Positions 14,492-27,760 are shown, numbered from the stretch's first letter. The stretch: DNA of 64,000 nt from Sycobia sp. Sy_11 (GCA_018907035.1 JACCIC010000293.1:146001-210000), one strand, 5' to 3'. A program made the numbers and translations. Notes: a model not told the origin generated them from the letters alone.

Positions 14492-14540
14492 AAGAAACGC
14501 CTGCGAAAACCCGTGAAGCGACTTAACGCCATCCAGGTGA
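14090..14540 (+). promoter_or_regulatory. GC-rich island with a splice-donor consensus
   Basis: A 450-bp GC-rich block right after a (TA)n run, ending with CATCCAG|GTGAGT at 14536/14537, a textbook donor on the + strand. It could be an untranslated first exon and promoter. No clear coding frame precedes the donor, and no partner exon was found. Confidence 0.3.
14460..14488. repeat. (GA)n microsatellite
   Basis: Uninterrupted GA units within the GC-rich island. Confidence 0.97.
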
Positions 14541-17390
14541 GTCTGCGGCAGATTAAAGAGCTAGACAAAGAGAGGCAAAGAGAGCCAGGACGAAATCGGG
14601 TTACGAATGAACGGACAAAAGTGTATGTCTACGTGTCTGCCTGTATATACACTGTCTCTGCTATCGCGCTGCTCGAGTTTATTTTTCTCTTTTTTGCTTT
14701 ATATATATATATATATACATAATACTTCGCCCATTCTGTCGCGGCGAAAGAAAGACAATGCGCATGGAGACGCACTCCTTCAGAAAAGGCATATAAGCAT
14801 AAAACGTCTGTGCGCGCACGCGCGCGCCAGCGTACGCGTCTTTCTAATAGTGACCTGGGGCTTTTTTTTCGACGCTTGCCTCAATTAGGTGTGTTTATTA
14901 ATCAATTATATGCTTTGCTCGCGACTCGTCGCCGCGACGAAAACGCGTTGCGCCCGTATTCTTCGAATTTTCGTCGCAATTGCCCCGTCAAAAGCGTTCT
15001 GGTTCGTTGGTTCGTCCGAACTGCTTTTGCCGTCTTGTTCGCAACGATTTTTTAAAGTATTGCCAAAAATGCGCACGCGCACAAGTATTCTATTTAACTT
15101 TCTGGTATAAGATGTTTTTGGTATTACGTATTTCATGTCCTCTTAACGGTAATTCCTTGTAGGAATAAAAATTTTTGATTGGCAGCGTCTGTTTCAACGT
15201 CGTTCTTAACTAATGTCAGTCGATGCTTCGGTTGCCTTTTGATTTAACAGCCCTGTTCTAGACTAAAAATTAATTTTAAAAATATACAAAATAGCTTCAA
15301 TAAAACTGCAATGAACTTAATCTGTACAAAATACCGTTAACTTGTTCCTTTATTGCATGCCAGTGAGGCTAAAAAGGAGAGAGGCTTTGAAACCCCTCTC
15401 TCGGCCCATGTCGTTCTTGAATATAGAATTTATACAAAATAAATATAGAATTTATGTATTAATTCGAGCCGTCGAATTCAGTAAAACAATGAAACGAACC
15501 ATAAGCGTGTAATTATTAATTTGATCATTGAGTAGACGACGGATGCTTACGTCTACTTTGATTTTTAGCCGAATTCACCTTCTTCTATTATCTTGGCGCG
15601 TACATATGAATACTGTTTGGATCATCTTTTCTCTGTTGTTTTTTTTTTTAATTTTTCCCATTTACATTACCACTGTCTGATATCGATATCCATAATAAGT
15701 TATTTGCAGATTATGAATTTGATAAATAAAACATTATTCGTAGCTGGAATTTCAAAAGATTCAGATAGAAAACCATTGAGAGCTCGATGAAATAATAAAA
15801 GTCACAGGTGATATAATCCTTTTTGTTAGTGTCCCTTTTATGTAAAAAGTATTTATTGCATCGAATAAGCTATAGTGGATCCCATCCACCTCCCTGTGTA
15901 AAGCGACTACATACAGTAGTTGATGGACAGCCCCAAAAGTTGTAAAGAGACGCAAGTTGCTAAGGTGGAGCAAAGTTATCCTACGACAGGGACAGCCGGA
16001 GATCGTACGATTAATCATTTGGAAAATCGATCGTAACAATTTTCCGACTCTTACGATCAGCAAGTGTGCAGCACAATATTAATAAGAGCGATGGATCGAA
16101 TAAGCTCGAGACAGTAGAAGCGATAATAGCTATTTTCACATTAGGTGTAAATGTACCAAACGACATGCCAAACTTTCGGATTATTCCATTGTTGCTTATC
16201 GCTACGAGATTGTAATTAACCAAAGCTTACCCTCGCTACCCTCCCCTCAACCGCAATCTCATTGCCAATCTCTCAACGACTCTTAATCCTTATGCTGATC
16301 CTTTGTATCGTACTTTTAACGTTAGTTGCACATTTTATATCTAATTCTATACGTCGTCTTATACTGAATTTCAGCATTTTCTATTTAACTTGGAGAATGG
16401 CGTGACTGTCTAACATAATAATTAAAAAAAATCTATAAGATTAGAATAAAATCATAGCGAAACAAAACTTGTGTTACTTCTTTACATAATCCTTACAAAT
16501 GTAAATTAATTGTTATCTACATTCTTTTCAAGTGCAAAGAATCGTATGATTAAGTTTTCGTTAAAAATGATGCGAAACTCCACCTTTCTCAATAGCAGTC
16601 ATCGTAACAAAAAATAAATGGCCTTCTACGCAACAGATTAATTCTTCGACTATCTTGTTGTAAAAAATAAAAGCATACCTCGAGAATTGAAAAAGATGTT
16701 GAAATTAAAATTTAGGGGACAAAATAGGCAGGAATACAAAGATTACCTCATTCGCTATGCGTCAACTTAAATGTGTCTTAAATACGTCCAAAAAAGGTGA
16801 CATTTTTTTTACACTTACAGGCTATCATATCTGGGCAAAAAGGAGGCCCCGAATAGCTCGATGGCTACAGCGAAATCTCAGTCTCGAGCGATTCGCGCGA
16901 GCGCCGCTGTGTAAAAATTTACGCTCGCTTTGTTCGCAAACAAATCGTTGACTTCCCTCGCCGATTAGCAGCACCGCTATCTGAGAGCACAAATAAAACG
17001 ACGTTAAATGTGGCAAAGAAAAAATATCTGGAAAAACCGGGCTTGATAGGGTAATCTTAAGAACAGATTAAGATTACGCAAACTGAAGTACTCTTATAAA
17101 AGTTTATGTTTTAGTTTCTGTTACTATTCCCTTACCAATGGCCTATGTTATCTTACGTAATTTGCGCATGACTTCTTATTCCAAAGATCACTTAGTCTTT
17201 TTTTATAATATATATATACATATACTTTAGGTTTTCACCACGTTAAATAAACTAATTCGCCTTTTTTTGTCAATTAAACTTATACAATGTACTATGAGTT
17301 GTACAACTGACTTATTAGTATATATCATCTACCTCAAGTAGGGCTCATTTAAGAACTTTGAAAAATTTCACTCGACACTCCACCAGCTAC

Positions 17391-17445
<55 letters not shown>

Positions 17446-18180
17446 CACTACAGAAGCTAAATCATGGCCATTGTGCGAAGAAAGTTCGCCACAGTATAAT
17501 ACACACCGCTTAAAGTTTATTATATAGAACTTCAAGGAAAGCGGATACTCGACGGTGTCGCCGCGCGAACAACCGCGGACCTCCTTTTGTCCGGCGAGGT
17601 TACAAGGTCGTCAGCTTTTTCAATATAATAGGAATAAATTGCTGAGCAGAAAAGCTTTCTTAAACAATAAACTTTAACGAAGAGCCTTCGTCGTTTAAAG
17701 CGACTTGCATTTTTTTTTGTTATACGTGTCCTTCCAGCACAGAATGGAAAATCAAGGGTGGAAGAAGTTTCACATAATATAAGAAAAATCGAGGCTTACC
17801 GCGGACAAATTGCAGGTACTCAATACTTATTCGTACTCGAGCAATTGTTTAATGTATAACGTAATATTAGTTTTTGTTCCGGTAATTTTCAATCGTCAGA
17901 GTACTGACGGAATTGGCATGGAGAATATCTGACGAGAAAGCAGTAAATTCCATCAAATAATAATATATAGACCGTACAAGTTGAACCCAGTAAATTCTGA
18001 AATGAATGTTAAAATTATCATAATTAGTACTTGAATTTTCTCGAGTATCAGCATTATTACCATAAAGTCTCTCGACGTCTATATACACCGGGCCTACCAT
18101 AGATCCAGTACCTTATATATTTTTTATATTTTCCGCGTTAAATTGCACACGTGTCTAATGTATTTACGTAAAAAAGTGAG
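14541..18180. other. No gene seen
   Basis: GC-mixed to about 15060, then AT-rich. Patches at 15880-16020 and 16830-17000 have more CpG and short open frames on both strands, without recognisable domains. A (TA)n run lies at 17392-17439. Confidence 0.45.
17392..17439. repeat. (TA)n microsatellite
   Basis: Uninterrupted TA units. Confidence 0.97.
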
Positions 18181-18215
<35 letters not shown>

Positions 18216-19200
18216 AGAAGGAACCCCCAAAATTCAATCCCTCCATATTTTAAATATAATATATATTAACTCTCCGCGCGAACTGAAATCCCCGCAATCA
18301 ATCCGTTCTCTCCGAGGAATCTATCTTCTCTCTCTCTCTCTCTCCCTCAAGGGGCTCGGGGCGTCGAAAGAAATCTCCGAAAGGGCGAAAATCTTTCGGC
18401 TCGGGAGATACGCGGGCGAAGGTTGGGGGAGGGGGAGGGAGACGAGCCGTCCGTCGCCTTTATCGGGTTATTTGAAAGTTAAATGCGAAAATCAAAAGCG
18501 CATCGGGGAAAATTTTACGGGCGAGCGAGCGACCCGTCCGTTCGTTCCAACGACTGTTTCCGCGTTATATATATATACGCGGAACTGATGGCGCGAAGGG
18601 GCGAGAGGGGGGGCAGTGGAAATTCACAAGGCGGCGAAATAATTTGCCTGCCTCGTATAAAGACCCAATCGTCGCTAGCGCGAATATAATTCGACGAAGG
18701 CGATAAATCAACGTCGCGCCATTTTGATATAGTCACATCTTATATATGTCGCTCTGCCGCTTCGCCCGTTCCCAGGGCCCTCCTCCGCGCCTATGGGACG
18801 GCGCGAAATTACTCGCAGCCTGCGCGCCCCCTCCTTCACCCCCCCCCTCGCGAGAGCCTCGCCCGTTTAATATCTCGTCCGTGTCTTATCGCTTTTGGTT
18901 TGTTTTTTTTTTGTTTTTTTTTCTTTCTTCTTTCTTAAATTTTTTAGGACGAAGCACGGAATAAGAGGGGAGAAAGATCGAACGCGAAGGCCTCGATCAA
19001 TTTGTTGCGCAGGAATGTTTTTTTTTTCACGCGGCTCCGCTGTTGGCTTCGCGGATAGGGGGGGAGGAGGTAGATTTCTTTTTTCTCCCGACCGGGGGTG
19101 TTTCGTGCCGAATCGATGATTTTGGCAGTGGTTCCGGATTAGAGGACCCCACCCCCCCCCCATTTGCCCAAGAGTGGAGGGAGCGTAAGGCGATGACGTT
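18181..19200. promoter_or_regulatory. GC-rich, CpG-rich island
   Basis: Contains (CT)n runs at 18185-18212 and about 18329-18346, followed by about 800 bp of C/G-rich DNA with runs such as the C tract at 18839-18846. It resembles an insect promoter island. Open frames overlap on both strands because stop codons are rare in this composition; none looks like a protein. Confidence 0.3.
18185..18212. repeat. (CT)n microsatellite
   Basis: Uninterrupted CT units. Confidence 0.97.
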
Positions 19201-20099
19201 GCACTAATTTCAGATCGAACGTGATAAATAGTCCGTGTTTGCGGTTCTTATTTAAAATTATTCTGCGGTACTTTATTCAATGTACGATCTTATTTTTATA
19301 TCAAGATAAACATTATGGATTTTCGTTGGACTTGCCATATTGTTACTTTTAGCGATACACTTAATTGTGCAACTATAAGCCTTGTTTATACTAATAATAT
19401 AACACAACAATGTTCGCGATCAAAAATCAAAAATATAAAATTTATTTTGTTTTTCTAAAAGAAAGGCTTTTTTATATACTGTATAGTAACAGAAATTCTC
19501 AAGATTAAAAAAGATTAAATAGAAATATAAAAACTTTAGACAACAATTCTCTGCAATAATATTAACAAAGAAACTTTTTTCATACTTCATCGTCTACAGT
19601 GTTTCTTTCTTCTTCAAAATTTCATTTCCTATTATGATTTTCAATTAAGAAAATGTAGGTCTTTTGAATCACTTTCTTTCTTTAAGCGTATTAGAGTATA
19701 CTAACAATTCCAATTTTCATAAAGTACTTATAATAGTGTATAATACGTATTTACTCAAACATCCTCTTAATAAAATACTACTATTATAAATAAAAAAATG
19801 TTCAAACCATTATTAATTTAAATAGCTACAAAGATGCGTTTGTAACTGTCAAATTTAAACAACAAAATAAGAAGGTATATTATAACAATTTCAAAGGATT
19901 CAAAAAGCAAGCCTCGAACATTTCACATACAAGCTTCCAAGTAAATCGACCATTTAACCCTTTGTGTTAAGAATTTTATCAGCACGGTGTATTGTTTTTA
20001 TCAAAAATAGTAAATAAGAAACTTTTGGGGTCGCTGCTTACGAATTCGTTAACGGCCAATAATAAGAAGAGATAAATAAGGCTGTCAGGTCACTAATTG
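19201..20099. other. No gene seen: AT-rich
   Basis: AT-rich DNA with no open frame of note, no splice pair and no clear repeat structure. Confidence 0.6.
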
Positions 20100-20545
20100 C
20101 GCACCGCCATCCAACATGGCCGATAGTGACATTAAAAAATTATTAATGAAGAAAAAGTATTTTTAACAAAAATAGTGAATTTCGGTAAAAATTGTTATTC
20201 TACAAAATTCTAGCCAGCTTTATTCAATACTACTTACCGAAACTTGAAATCTGGAGAGTGATTTCGTCTTTCACATTTTGAATAATCCTCGTACATTAAA
20301 TTTCAGAATGAAAAAAATTTAGAAAATGTTCATAAACCATATACCAATCAGAGATTTAAAAATTTTTGAAATTTTTCCCACTCCTCTACAGCGGTCCAGA
20401 AACATATTGTACCAAATTTCAGTAAAATCTCTTATTGTGTACTATAGCAGCTGTTTATATTGTATGCGCCATTTTCAATTTTGAACAGTTAATTCGCAAT
20501 TAGCAACCTGAAAAACCCTCGTAAACCAAATTACAGAAAAAAATT
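20100..20545. repeat. Decayed interspersed repeat
   Basis: A block with repeated CCTCGTA...AAATTTCAG/AAATTACAG phrases (about 20287, 20410 and 20515) and GCACCGCCATCCAACATGGCC at the left. It looks like an old transposon-derived repeat with internal duplications, but the borders and class are not evident. Confidence 0.3.
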
Positions 20546-20572
20546 CAGTCCTACAGTTTAGACGCAGCACGA

Positions 20573-21310
20573 AAGAAATCGTAGAAGTTATCGTAAAAGG
20601 ATGCTGCAAGGCTTGGGAAAGCGTTTGTGAAAGGAATTTTGATCACTGCTTAAAAATTCTTGCAATAATACTTGCAAAAACCTTTCTGATAGAATTTATT
20701 AAAAGAAAACAAGAATTATTGTTTAAAGAAATCGTAGAAGAATCCGAATTTCCATGAAGTAGTCGTGAAAGGATTCTGGATGGACTTTTGATCATCGGCT
20801 AAGTACTTGCAATGATTCATAAATAATCTTTCTGACAAAAATAACCAAAAGGGAGCAAGAATTGGATCTGAAAGAATTTAAAGTAATTAGTATTTCTCAT
20901 TGAATTCTAATAATCTTCCAGAATCATTTTGCTGAAAGCTACCTAAAATCCTACAAGAATCCTTTTCAAAAACCAACTCGAAAAGGAGTTTGAAAGTACT
21001 CGTCCATTTTTTCCATGCAGAATCCTTTGATATTTTTTTTGAAAAAGAATTCGTCTATCCTTTTAAAAAGACTTCGGTAAAAAGATTAATTTTATCATTC
21101 ATTTAGATTTCTTTTCGAAAAGTTATTGGGAAATTTCATCCATCTATGTGATTTTTATTCAGAAAATATTCTAGTATTCTTTCAGAATTCTTTCGGCTAA
21201 AAGCTTTCTAAAAGGATACGAGAATCCGTTTTAAAGTGATATTATCCATTTTAAACTGATTTTTATCCCTTGCAGAATCCTTTCGACGTTCTTTTTGAAA
21301 AGAATTTCAG
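20573..21310. repeat. Two degenerate direct-repeat pairs with inverted similarity
   Basis: AAAGAAATCGTAGAAG starts a unit at 20573 and again at 20728; both continue with GAAAGGATTCTGG-like, TTTTGATCA, TTGCAATAAT-like and CTTTCTGA blocks, giving a unit of about 150 bp. A second pair (about 20920-21060 and 21170-21310) shares CAGAATC, GCTAAAAG, GAGAATCC and TTGCAGAATCCTTTCGA-like blocks. The reverse complement of the first pair (CCAGAATCCTTTCACGAC) resembles the second, so the whole is roughly palindromic. No reading frame. Confidence 0.5.
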
Positions 21311-21705
21311 TGAAAAGATACTGAAAGAACGCCAAAAATAATGTCTCGGACGACAAGCCGATCCACGAAGCTTTTGCAATTCCGTGATTGAGTTACTTCC
21401 GAGAGGTTAGTAATAATTGATTATTTAATTATTATGAATTATTTCATAGTTTGACGCAAATGATTAACCCAAAAGCATCTTTGCAAAAGCAACCGCATTG
21501 AGTCACTGTATAATCGTTCCCACTACTGTATTATGTATTTACATATACACGCGCACAGATGCACGCAGACGATGCGGAGCCAGGCACTTGAGGGAATGTG
21601 GAACTAAAGTTATAGCCTAATGCGAAGGTCTAAGGGATTATTGTCAATTTGCGCACAGCGGAAGTTTATACGCAAATACGAAATACACGGCTGTTGATGT
21701 AATAT

Positions 21706-21713
<8 letters not shown>

Positions 21714-21743
<30 letters not shown>
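21714..21743. repeat. (CA)n microsatellite
   Basis: Uninterrupted CA units. Confidence 0.95.
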
Positions 21744-21748
<5 letters not shown>

Positions 21749-21779
21749 CGGCTACGTACTTGTCGCAACTTCCATATGA

Positions 21780-22205
21780 TATAGCGCGTTGTTTTGCCTC
21801 GACCGCTCTAAAATTTGCCACGATTTACGAGGTATCTCTCCCCAGTCGCCGGAGCGAGTCGCGCGCGTTCTTGGTCTCGATTCGTTAATTAGCCCCCCCC
21901 CTCCCCCCGAGAATATCGCCAGCGTTACTTTTTACAGTGAACGATAATGGTTCTATTTCACGCCCGGGGAGATCGGGGCAGGGGGTCGAGACTCGCGTTA
22001 AAGCATGGTTAAGTAAAAGAGGCTCGAGATTGGGGAAGTGAATGGGCTTTAATTAAGATGCTAATGGCATAATGGAGGATGAAGTGTGCATTCGATGGAA
22101 AATAAATCGGTGAACATCGGTGGAAATGGAGTTTATGTCGAGACGTTCTTTTGTCCCATGGCCATTAAGCTGGCATTGAATGTCTTCGTGAAATACTCCA
22201 TTTAC
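21780..22205. promoter_or_regulatory. Possible conserved regulatory block
   Basis: A GC-balanced, non-repetitive stretch in AT-rich DNA. It has clustered homeodomain-like cores (TTAATTAAG, ATGCTAATGG, CATTAAG) around 22050-22080 and 22160. There is no open frame. Base composition and low repetitiveness suggest constraint, but only alignment to other insects could show it. Confidence 0.25.
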
Positions 22206-23601
22206 TTAAGATTCTAGTTGCGTATTATAGGAGGTAAGGGGAGTACAAGTGACAAACGTCGTCGAGTCAAATATATAGATTAAATGGATTAATTAACGTT
22301 AAAGTGTTTGTCTAATTATATATTCATTTTCTACAATAAATACAAGTACGATATCGCAGGGCTTCACTGTGAAAAAGTTTCATTAGCCTTTAAAATACTA
22401 ATGATCTTAAGGAAGCGTATTTTTTTTTTAACTTAAAGATGTTATAAAAAAGCTAATGAAAGATAAGTATCGCGCTATCCAAGTATCACTTAAGTCGGGC
22501 ATAAAGACAATTTTAGTAAAAAATATTTCTTAGAATTGTCTGCGTTCATAGTGTTAATTAAATTATAAGACTGATTTTTACAGTTAGTGAATTAAGGAAA
22601 AATAATTACTGAAATGTTAAAGCAAGAGACAAAATTTATTTAATTAAATTTTTATTTCTACACCCCTTTTACTCTTAAAATTATATTAAACATAAAAGTA
22701 ATAAATATTTTTATCGGTCTTACAGCCCTTATAATATAACAGTTAATATGTTAATGTTAATATATTAACTAAAATAATGACATCACCTCCCGAAGAATCT
22801 GAAATAAAACTTATTACTAAAAATCAATTAGAATAAAAATTAAAAATATTAAAATAAAATAATATAAAATAAAAGAAAAATAAAAATAATAAAAATAATA
22901 AACTATATTCTATGTTAGCATTAATCCTACTAAAAATATTATTATTAATTCTATTAAAAATATTGCTCTTACATATATAAAATTATTTATTTTTATCAAT
23001 TATGCTTGATAAGAACAATATAACAAAAAATACGTTATCGAATCTTTGCAGAATTTTAATAAAAGAAACTTTGTACAGTTAAATTACGGTATTCTCTATT
23101 ATACGTTAAGAGTCAAAACAGTGTACAGATTTTTATGTAAAATATATTAATGTTATAAGATGCAATACATTACTTCATTTTTATTTACAAGAAAATAATT
23201 AGCATTCGGTTTAATTTTTCTTTCACGATTTGGAACCTAACTTCTACAATTTAAAAAGTATAATACATAAAAAGTATGCAAAGTTCTAGCTGTACAATTA
23301 CATCACTCGAAGATATACAACAAAATATTTATGTAAAATCTATTTTAATAATAATATATAATATTATAGATAAATCAAACAGTCATAAACATTAATTTAG
23401 ACAATGAATAATGATAATGAAAAAAATATATATGTATATATATTAAATAAAACCCGAAGGACCAGAAGTGATAGGTTAATGTCGAACGATAAAAAACCGA
23501 CCCTCAAGCGACGGCTATTTACGCTTGAATTATCCTCTAATGCCTGTCTCATAAATGTGTTGTTAAAACATTTACATCACTGGATCGCTCACAAACTCCC
23601 A

Positions 23602-23604
<3 letters not shown>

Positions 23605-23645
<41 letters not shown>
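23605..23645. repeat. (TA)n microsatellite
   Basis: Uninterrupted TA units. Confidence 0.97.
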
Positions 23646-23646
<1 letters not shown>

Positions 23647-23859
23647 GTCCCCCTTGAAAGCGTCATTCGACAAATCAACCCCGTCGAGCCACGTATTAAT
23701 ATTTCCCCACCCTCTGCCTCATCTTCCCAATATATAACACGCTTTTATCTGTTCAACCGCGACAAGTTCGAAAAGGACTGGAGGGGAAAAACGTCGCTTG
23801 CCCGCACGTCCTATAGATAAGCTGACCCGTTAACGGGAGGACAGCCGGACCGGGAGAAA

Positions 23860-23865
23860 AAGAGA

Positions 23866-23903
<38 letters not shown>

Positions 23904-23909
23904 GAGAGA
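23860..23909. repeat. (GA)n microsatellite
   Basis: GA units with two single TGA interruptions. Confidence 0.95.
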
Positions 23910-24038
23910 AATGTGTCGCGCAGAGGATGTTCACATATATAGAAATACCGCAACGTATATATTCGAGATAGGTGGCGTACTTGCGGTGGCAGACTTAAAA
24001 TTCCACCAGCGTCTCGTCGCGCGCATACGCACGGGTAT

Positions 24039-24050
<12 letters not shown>

Positions 24051-24112
<62 letters not shown>
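24051..24112. repeat. (TG)n microsatellite, longest TG run in the window
   Basis: About 30 uninterrupted TG units, preceded by a short (TA)n. Confidence 0.97.
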
Positions 24113-24113
<1 letters not shown>

Positions 24114-24433
24114 TGTATTCTATACAAACTTTCAAATTTTCTGAGAAATCTAACGTTCCAAATAAATGTTACAATCGATTGAAATTTTTCTATTTACCGT
24201 AATATATTTGAATAACTAATATATTATAGTTTGGATTAATAGTAACATATTTATAAAAAACAAATTTTACAATCGATCGTTAATTAACAGTTTACTGCGA
24301 AACTAATTTAAAAAGTTAATGGAAAAAGCAGATTGCTGAAAATGTTTGACCGAACGAGCAGCGAGAAAGCAGACGATTAGTAACCTCGAAGAATCTGTAG
24401 AGCCGAGGTAGTTCTTGATAGCAGGATCCCTTT

Positions 24434-24831
24434 GCTGTTTTTTTTTTTTTTTTTTTTTTTGAACGACCGTACGAACTCGGATTTTACGAGTGAAAATGAC
24501 AGTTTAATAGAAAAACTGGGCCTATTATTTAATTGTCAAGCTTGATCTCTGAATGCTGGTTCGAACCGGGATCATAAACGAGGATCTGGACATTTTCCTG
24601 AATTTCCATTTCTATGTTTTTGGTTAATTTTTTTTTAATTTTTTTATTAATTTTTGGTTGGTAGTAAATTAATTTTGTTGCTGTCGTTAAGAAACATGCA
24701 TAATCCACCAAGCCAGTTTTTCCCTTCATTTTGACATTTTTTCTGTTCGCGAAGCCTTCACCATAGCATCGTTGCAAGTCCAACCCTCCCTTCTCCGGGT
24801 TTTTATTGACCCGCTGTTTTTTTTTTTTTTG
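24434..24831 (-). mobile_element. Retroposed fragment with poly(A) and target-site duplication
   Basis: On the - strand, a roughly 350-bp segment (24812 to 24461) ends in a 23-base A run. Both ends carry the same sequence, an A run followed by CAGC (24831-24813 and 24460-24434), as expected for a duplication made by LINE-type insertion. The segment keeps an open frame of about 90 codons reading RVNKNPEKGGLDLQRC and later TGLVDYACFLTTATKLIYY, stopping at 24529. I do not recognise the protein. It may be a processed fragment of a cellular or LINE transcript. Confidence 0.5.
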
Positions 24832-27000
24832 AAAACCAGCTGAAAAAAAACAAACTAATTTTAGTCTCGTATTTAAACTTCAAGGAATGAATTCTTGTAA
24901 ATCACTTATTGTAGGAAGATACATCGAACATTAATATCGCAACTGTATCAAGTGACAAAAACAAACTTTTCACGTGTATTTACACGCGTGGATGTGCTCG
25001 AGCATGGAAAAGTATCGCTTGATTATCGTAATTACCGTCCCACTCGCTCTTCGATAGCGTGCTATCATTACTTCAAATTTTTAATTTACGACGTCCGATC
25101 AAGATGGGACATCAGATTTGCAAAAGCTCAAATGATCAATTGCAAACAGAAAAAATGGAGTATAAATATCTTTTTCCGAAAGAAGTGCTAGAATATTTTG
25201 CATTTTAGAAAAAAACAAAGCTCGATCGGCTGAATTCGATGATTTTGAATCTGAAAATAATTAAATCAATGATTTACTTAATTTAAATATATAGAATTTT
25301 ACAGAGAAGTCTAAGGTCGATTATTATGTATATACTTTGGTCTCCAATTTAAATCTTTCATATCTAAAATACATTGATTATCAATAAAAAATTTCATCCG
25401 CTCCACGAAATGAAAATATTACATTATGGCTGAATTATCTTGTGCCATTTAATGATATTGTTACTTTAGTGTTTCATTAATTTTCGTTATATAATGCATG
25501 ACAAATAAATTAATTAGAAATTCTTGTTCGAATAAATTGAAATCGTAAGGTTTGTCTTAATGATAATAAAATATATTTTTAATATGCATAAGCGTAAGAA
25601 AATTAATCTGTTACTGCTGAGATATAAAGAAGCAAATTTAACGCCAAAGATACCTTCAAGCTTTCTTTTATATTATTTTTTTTAAAAATTCTGTAAAATG
25701 GAAATAAATTTCAATTTATGTTGAAAAAATTTTAAAAATCATAAAAAATTGTGTATTATTATAGTCATTGTACTGTTATTGTTGCCGTTACCATTGTCAT
25801 TGTAATGGTTATTTTTTCCACATTAATTAACATAACAACGAATATTTTGGCATTGGTATATTATCATCATGGTAAATTTATCATCTCTACGGTATAAATA
25901 CATTCAATAAACATCAACAAAATCCGATTACGATCAAATACATTTTCGTAATTCTAAAGCATTATCGACGAAATAACAATCCAAGTATTTGGTTTTATTT
26001 AGCAATTATGCTGCTGGTTTTGAACGCGCTTACAATTATTGATCATCCTGAATATTTTGTAAAAAAAAAAAATCATTGTTTTTATTATTCGTCGCTCGTG
26101 CTTTTACGACGTAATAGCGTAGTTCTAGTCAAAAGCTCTAATAGAAAAGTTTATGATCAACTTCTGAAAATTGGCCGTTTCTGGCCCTAACCATACGTTT
26201 TGTCCCCCCTCATTATATCGTTACCTCTAATTGCGCGTCCTATCTGCGGACACACCCTTTCCCGTACCCTTGGTTGTACTCTGTTTTTTTTTTGTCGTTG
26301 AAAAGGCGTTCCTTCGAGCGCCGACGCCCTTTTCTCATTTAAAATGAGTTTCATCGAGTATCCAAAGGGTAAATATTATTAATTATCCATTAAAGTAGCT
26401 TGGGAGGCGAAAATCGCGATGTTATTTTGTAAGATGTATGTAATAAGAGATTTTTCAATCATTCCTTTCTATTCAGTTTTCGTCACCAACGGGAAAAAAA
26501 TACTACCTATTATAAACTCTTCATTTTTCGATCCAGTATGTCGTACGTGAAAGATCAAAACACCCGTGATCTTGCCGACGAATCTCCCAATTAGTGATTT
26601 AGGTAGAAAGATACCAAATATTTATTTCACAATCTTTTTTGAATTACTTCCATTTTTACTTTTTATCCTTATTCGAACAAAGAGGCACAGGAGATTCTTC
26701 CTCGTAAGTTTCTTATAAAATGAAACTCTTATAATTTGACTTAATCGCCCGCGCATAGGCGGAGCTTCAACACGGCTATCACAGAACTACTCAAATTTTG
26801 AAAAAAAGAAAAAAAAAAGAAAAATTATTCCTCTACATTTTCTCATTTAAATCAGTTTCATCGACTACCCATAGCGCAATTATTGAATTATTTATTTTCA
26901 ACGATCAACAACTTCCATTTCATCTTCTCCCTGTCTCTGCGACGAACGAAACTGCCCGACGGCCGAAAGATCCACGTGTGCGCCAGCAACGGCGAACTAA
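24832..27000. other. No gene seen
   Basis: AT-rich. A less AT-rich patch at 26160-26340 and short frames at 24952-25191 and 26008-26190 have no family resemblance or splice support. Confidence 0.5.
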
Positions 27001-27230
27001 TAGCTAATTACCTCGCTGGCGGGAGTGGGGGGTCGCTTAAAAGCGAAACGAAAGAAGAGTTGACGAGAGGGGGAGGGGAGATGGAGAAAAAAAGAAAAAC
27101 TCTTGGCTGAGCACATTATGCAGTATCCTCTCCCCGCGCCTCGTCAAACTCCAACACTACTTTCCCCCGGCCCCTACCACCCCCTACCACCGGCTCGCGA
27201 GTACGTTCACCGCTCCTCTCTCCCTCTCTC

Positions 27231-27233
<3 letters not shown>

Positions 27234-27277
<44 letters not shown>
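27234..27277. repeat. (CT)n microsatellite
   Basis: CT units with one TG interruption at the right end. Confidence 0.95.
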
Positions 27278-27314
27278 GCACTTAACCCGCTTTCGTATCC
27301 CTCCGCGCAAAGGC

Positions 27315-27342
<28 letters not shown>
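27315..27342. repeat. (CAG)n trinucleotide repeat
   Basis: Nine CAG units, a possible poly-Gln or untranslated repeat in the GC-rich island. Confidence 0.95.
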
Positions 27343-27346
<4 letters not shown>

Positions 27347-27760
27347 CCGAGCGAAAAACAAAAACAAAGAACGCGACCCCCTACCTCCCTCCCCTCTTCC
27401 GCCGACGAGGCACTATGACGAAAGATCGCCGAGCGCGCGGAACCGGGTGTACGGATGGGGGCAGGGAGGGGGTTGGTGTATCGTGGAGGACGCCCGGAGC
27501 GCGTGTAAACACACGCTGGCGCGAGCACATCGGCACCCGTGCACTCCGCGATATAGAAACGCTCGCGGCGTGCCTTAAATATACGAGGGTGGGCGGCAGG
27601 GAGGGAGAATGCGGGGCGCGCTTTTAAAGCGACAAGCACGCGTGAATGGGTCCTTCGTCTTTAATCAGGGGTTTCGGGGTGTAATACTGCCCCAATATTC
27701 CCGACTGTTCGGCTGCTATCCATTTGTCCACGAAACAGATTTCTATCTTTCCCTCTCGCC

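Larger units (their letters stand above)
22206..24433. other. No gene seen: AT-rich with microsatellites
   Basis: Very AT-rich to about 23600, followed by (TA)n, (GA)n and (TG)n runs at 23605-24112. Nothing coding was recognised. Confidence 0.55.

Noticed and set aside
14152..14568. 138-codon - strand frame
   Set aside because: Low-complexity Ser/His/Gly composition in a GC-rich island; no signal peptide, domain or splice support.
15761..16223. CpG-rich patch with - strand frames, considered as retroelement coding sequence
   Set aside because: No reverse-transcriptase, integrase or gag motif could be read in any frame.
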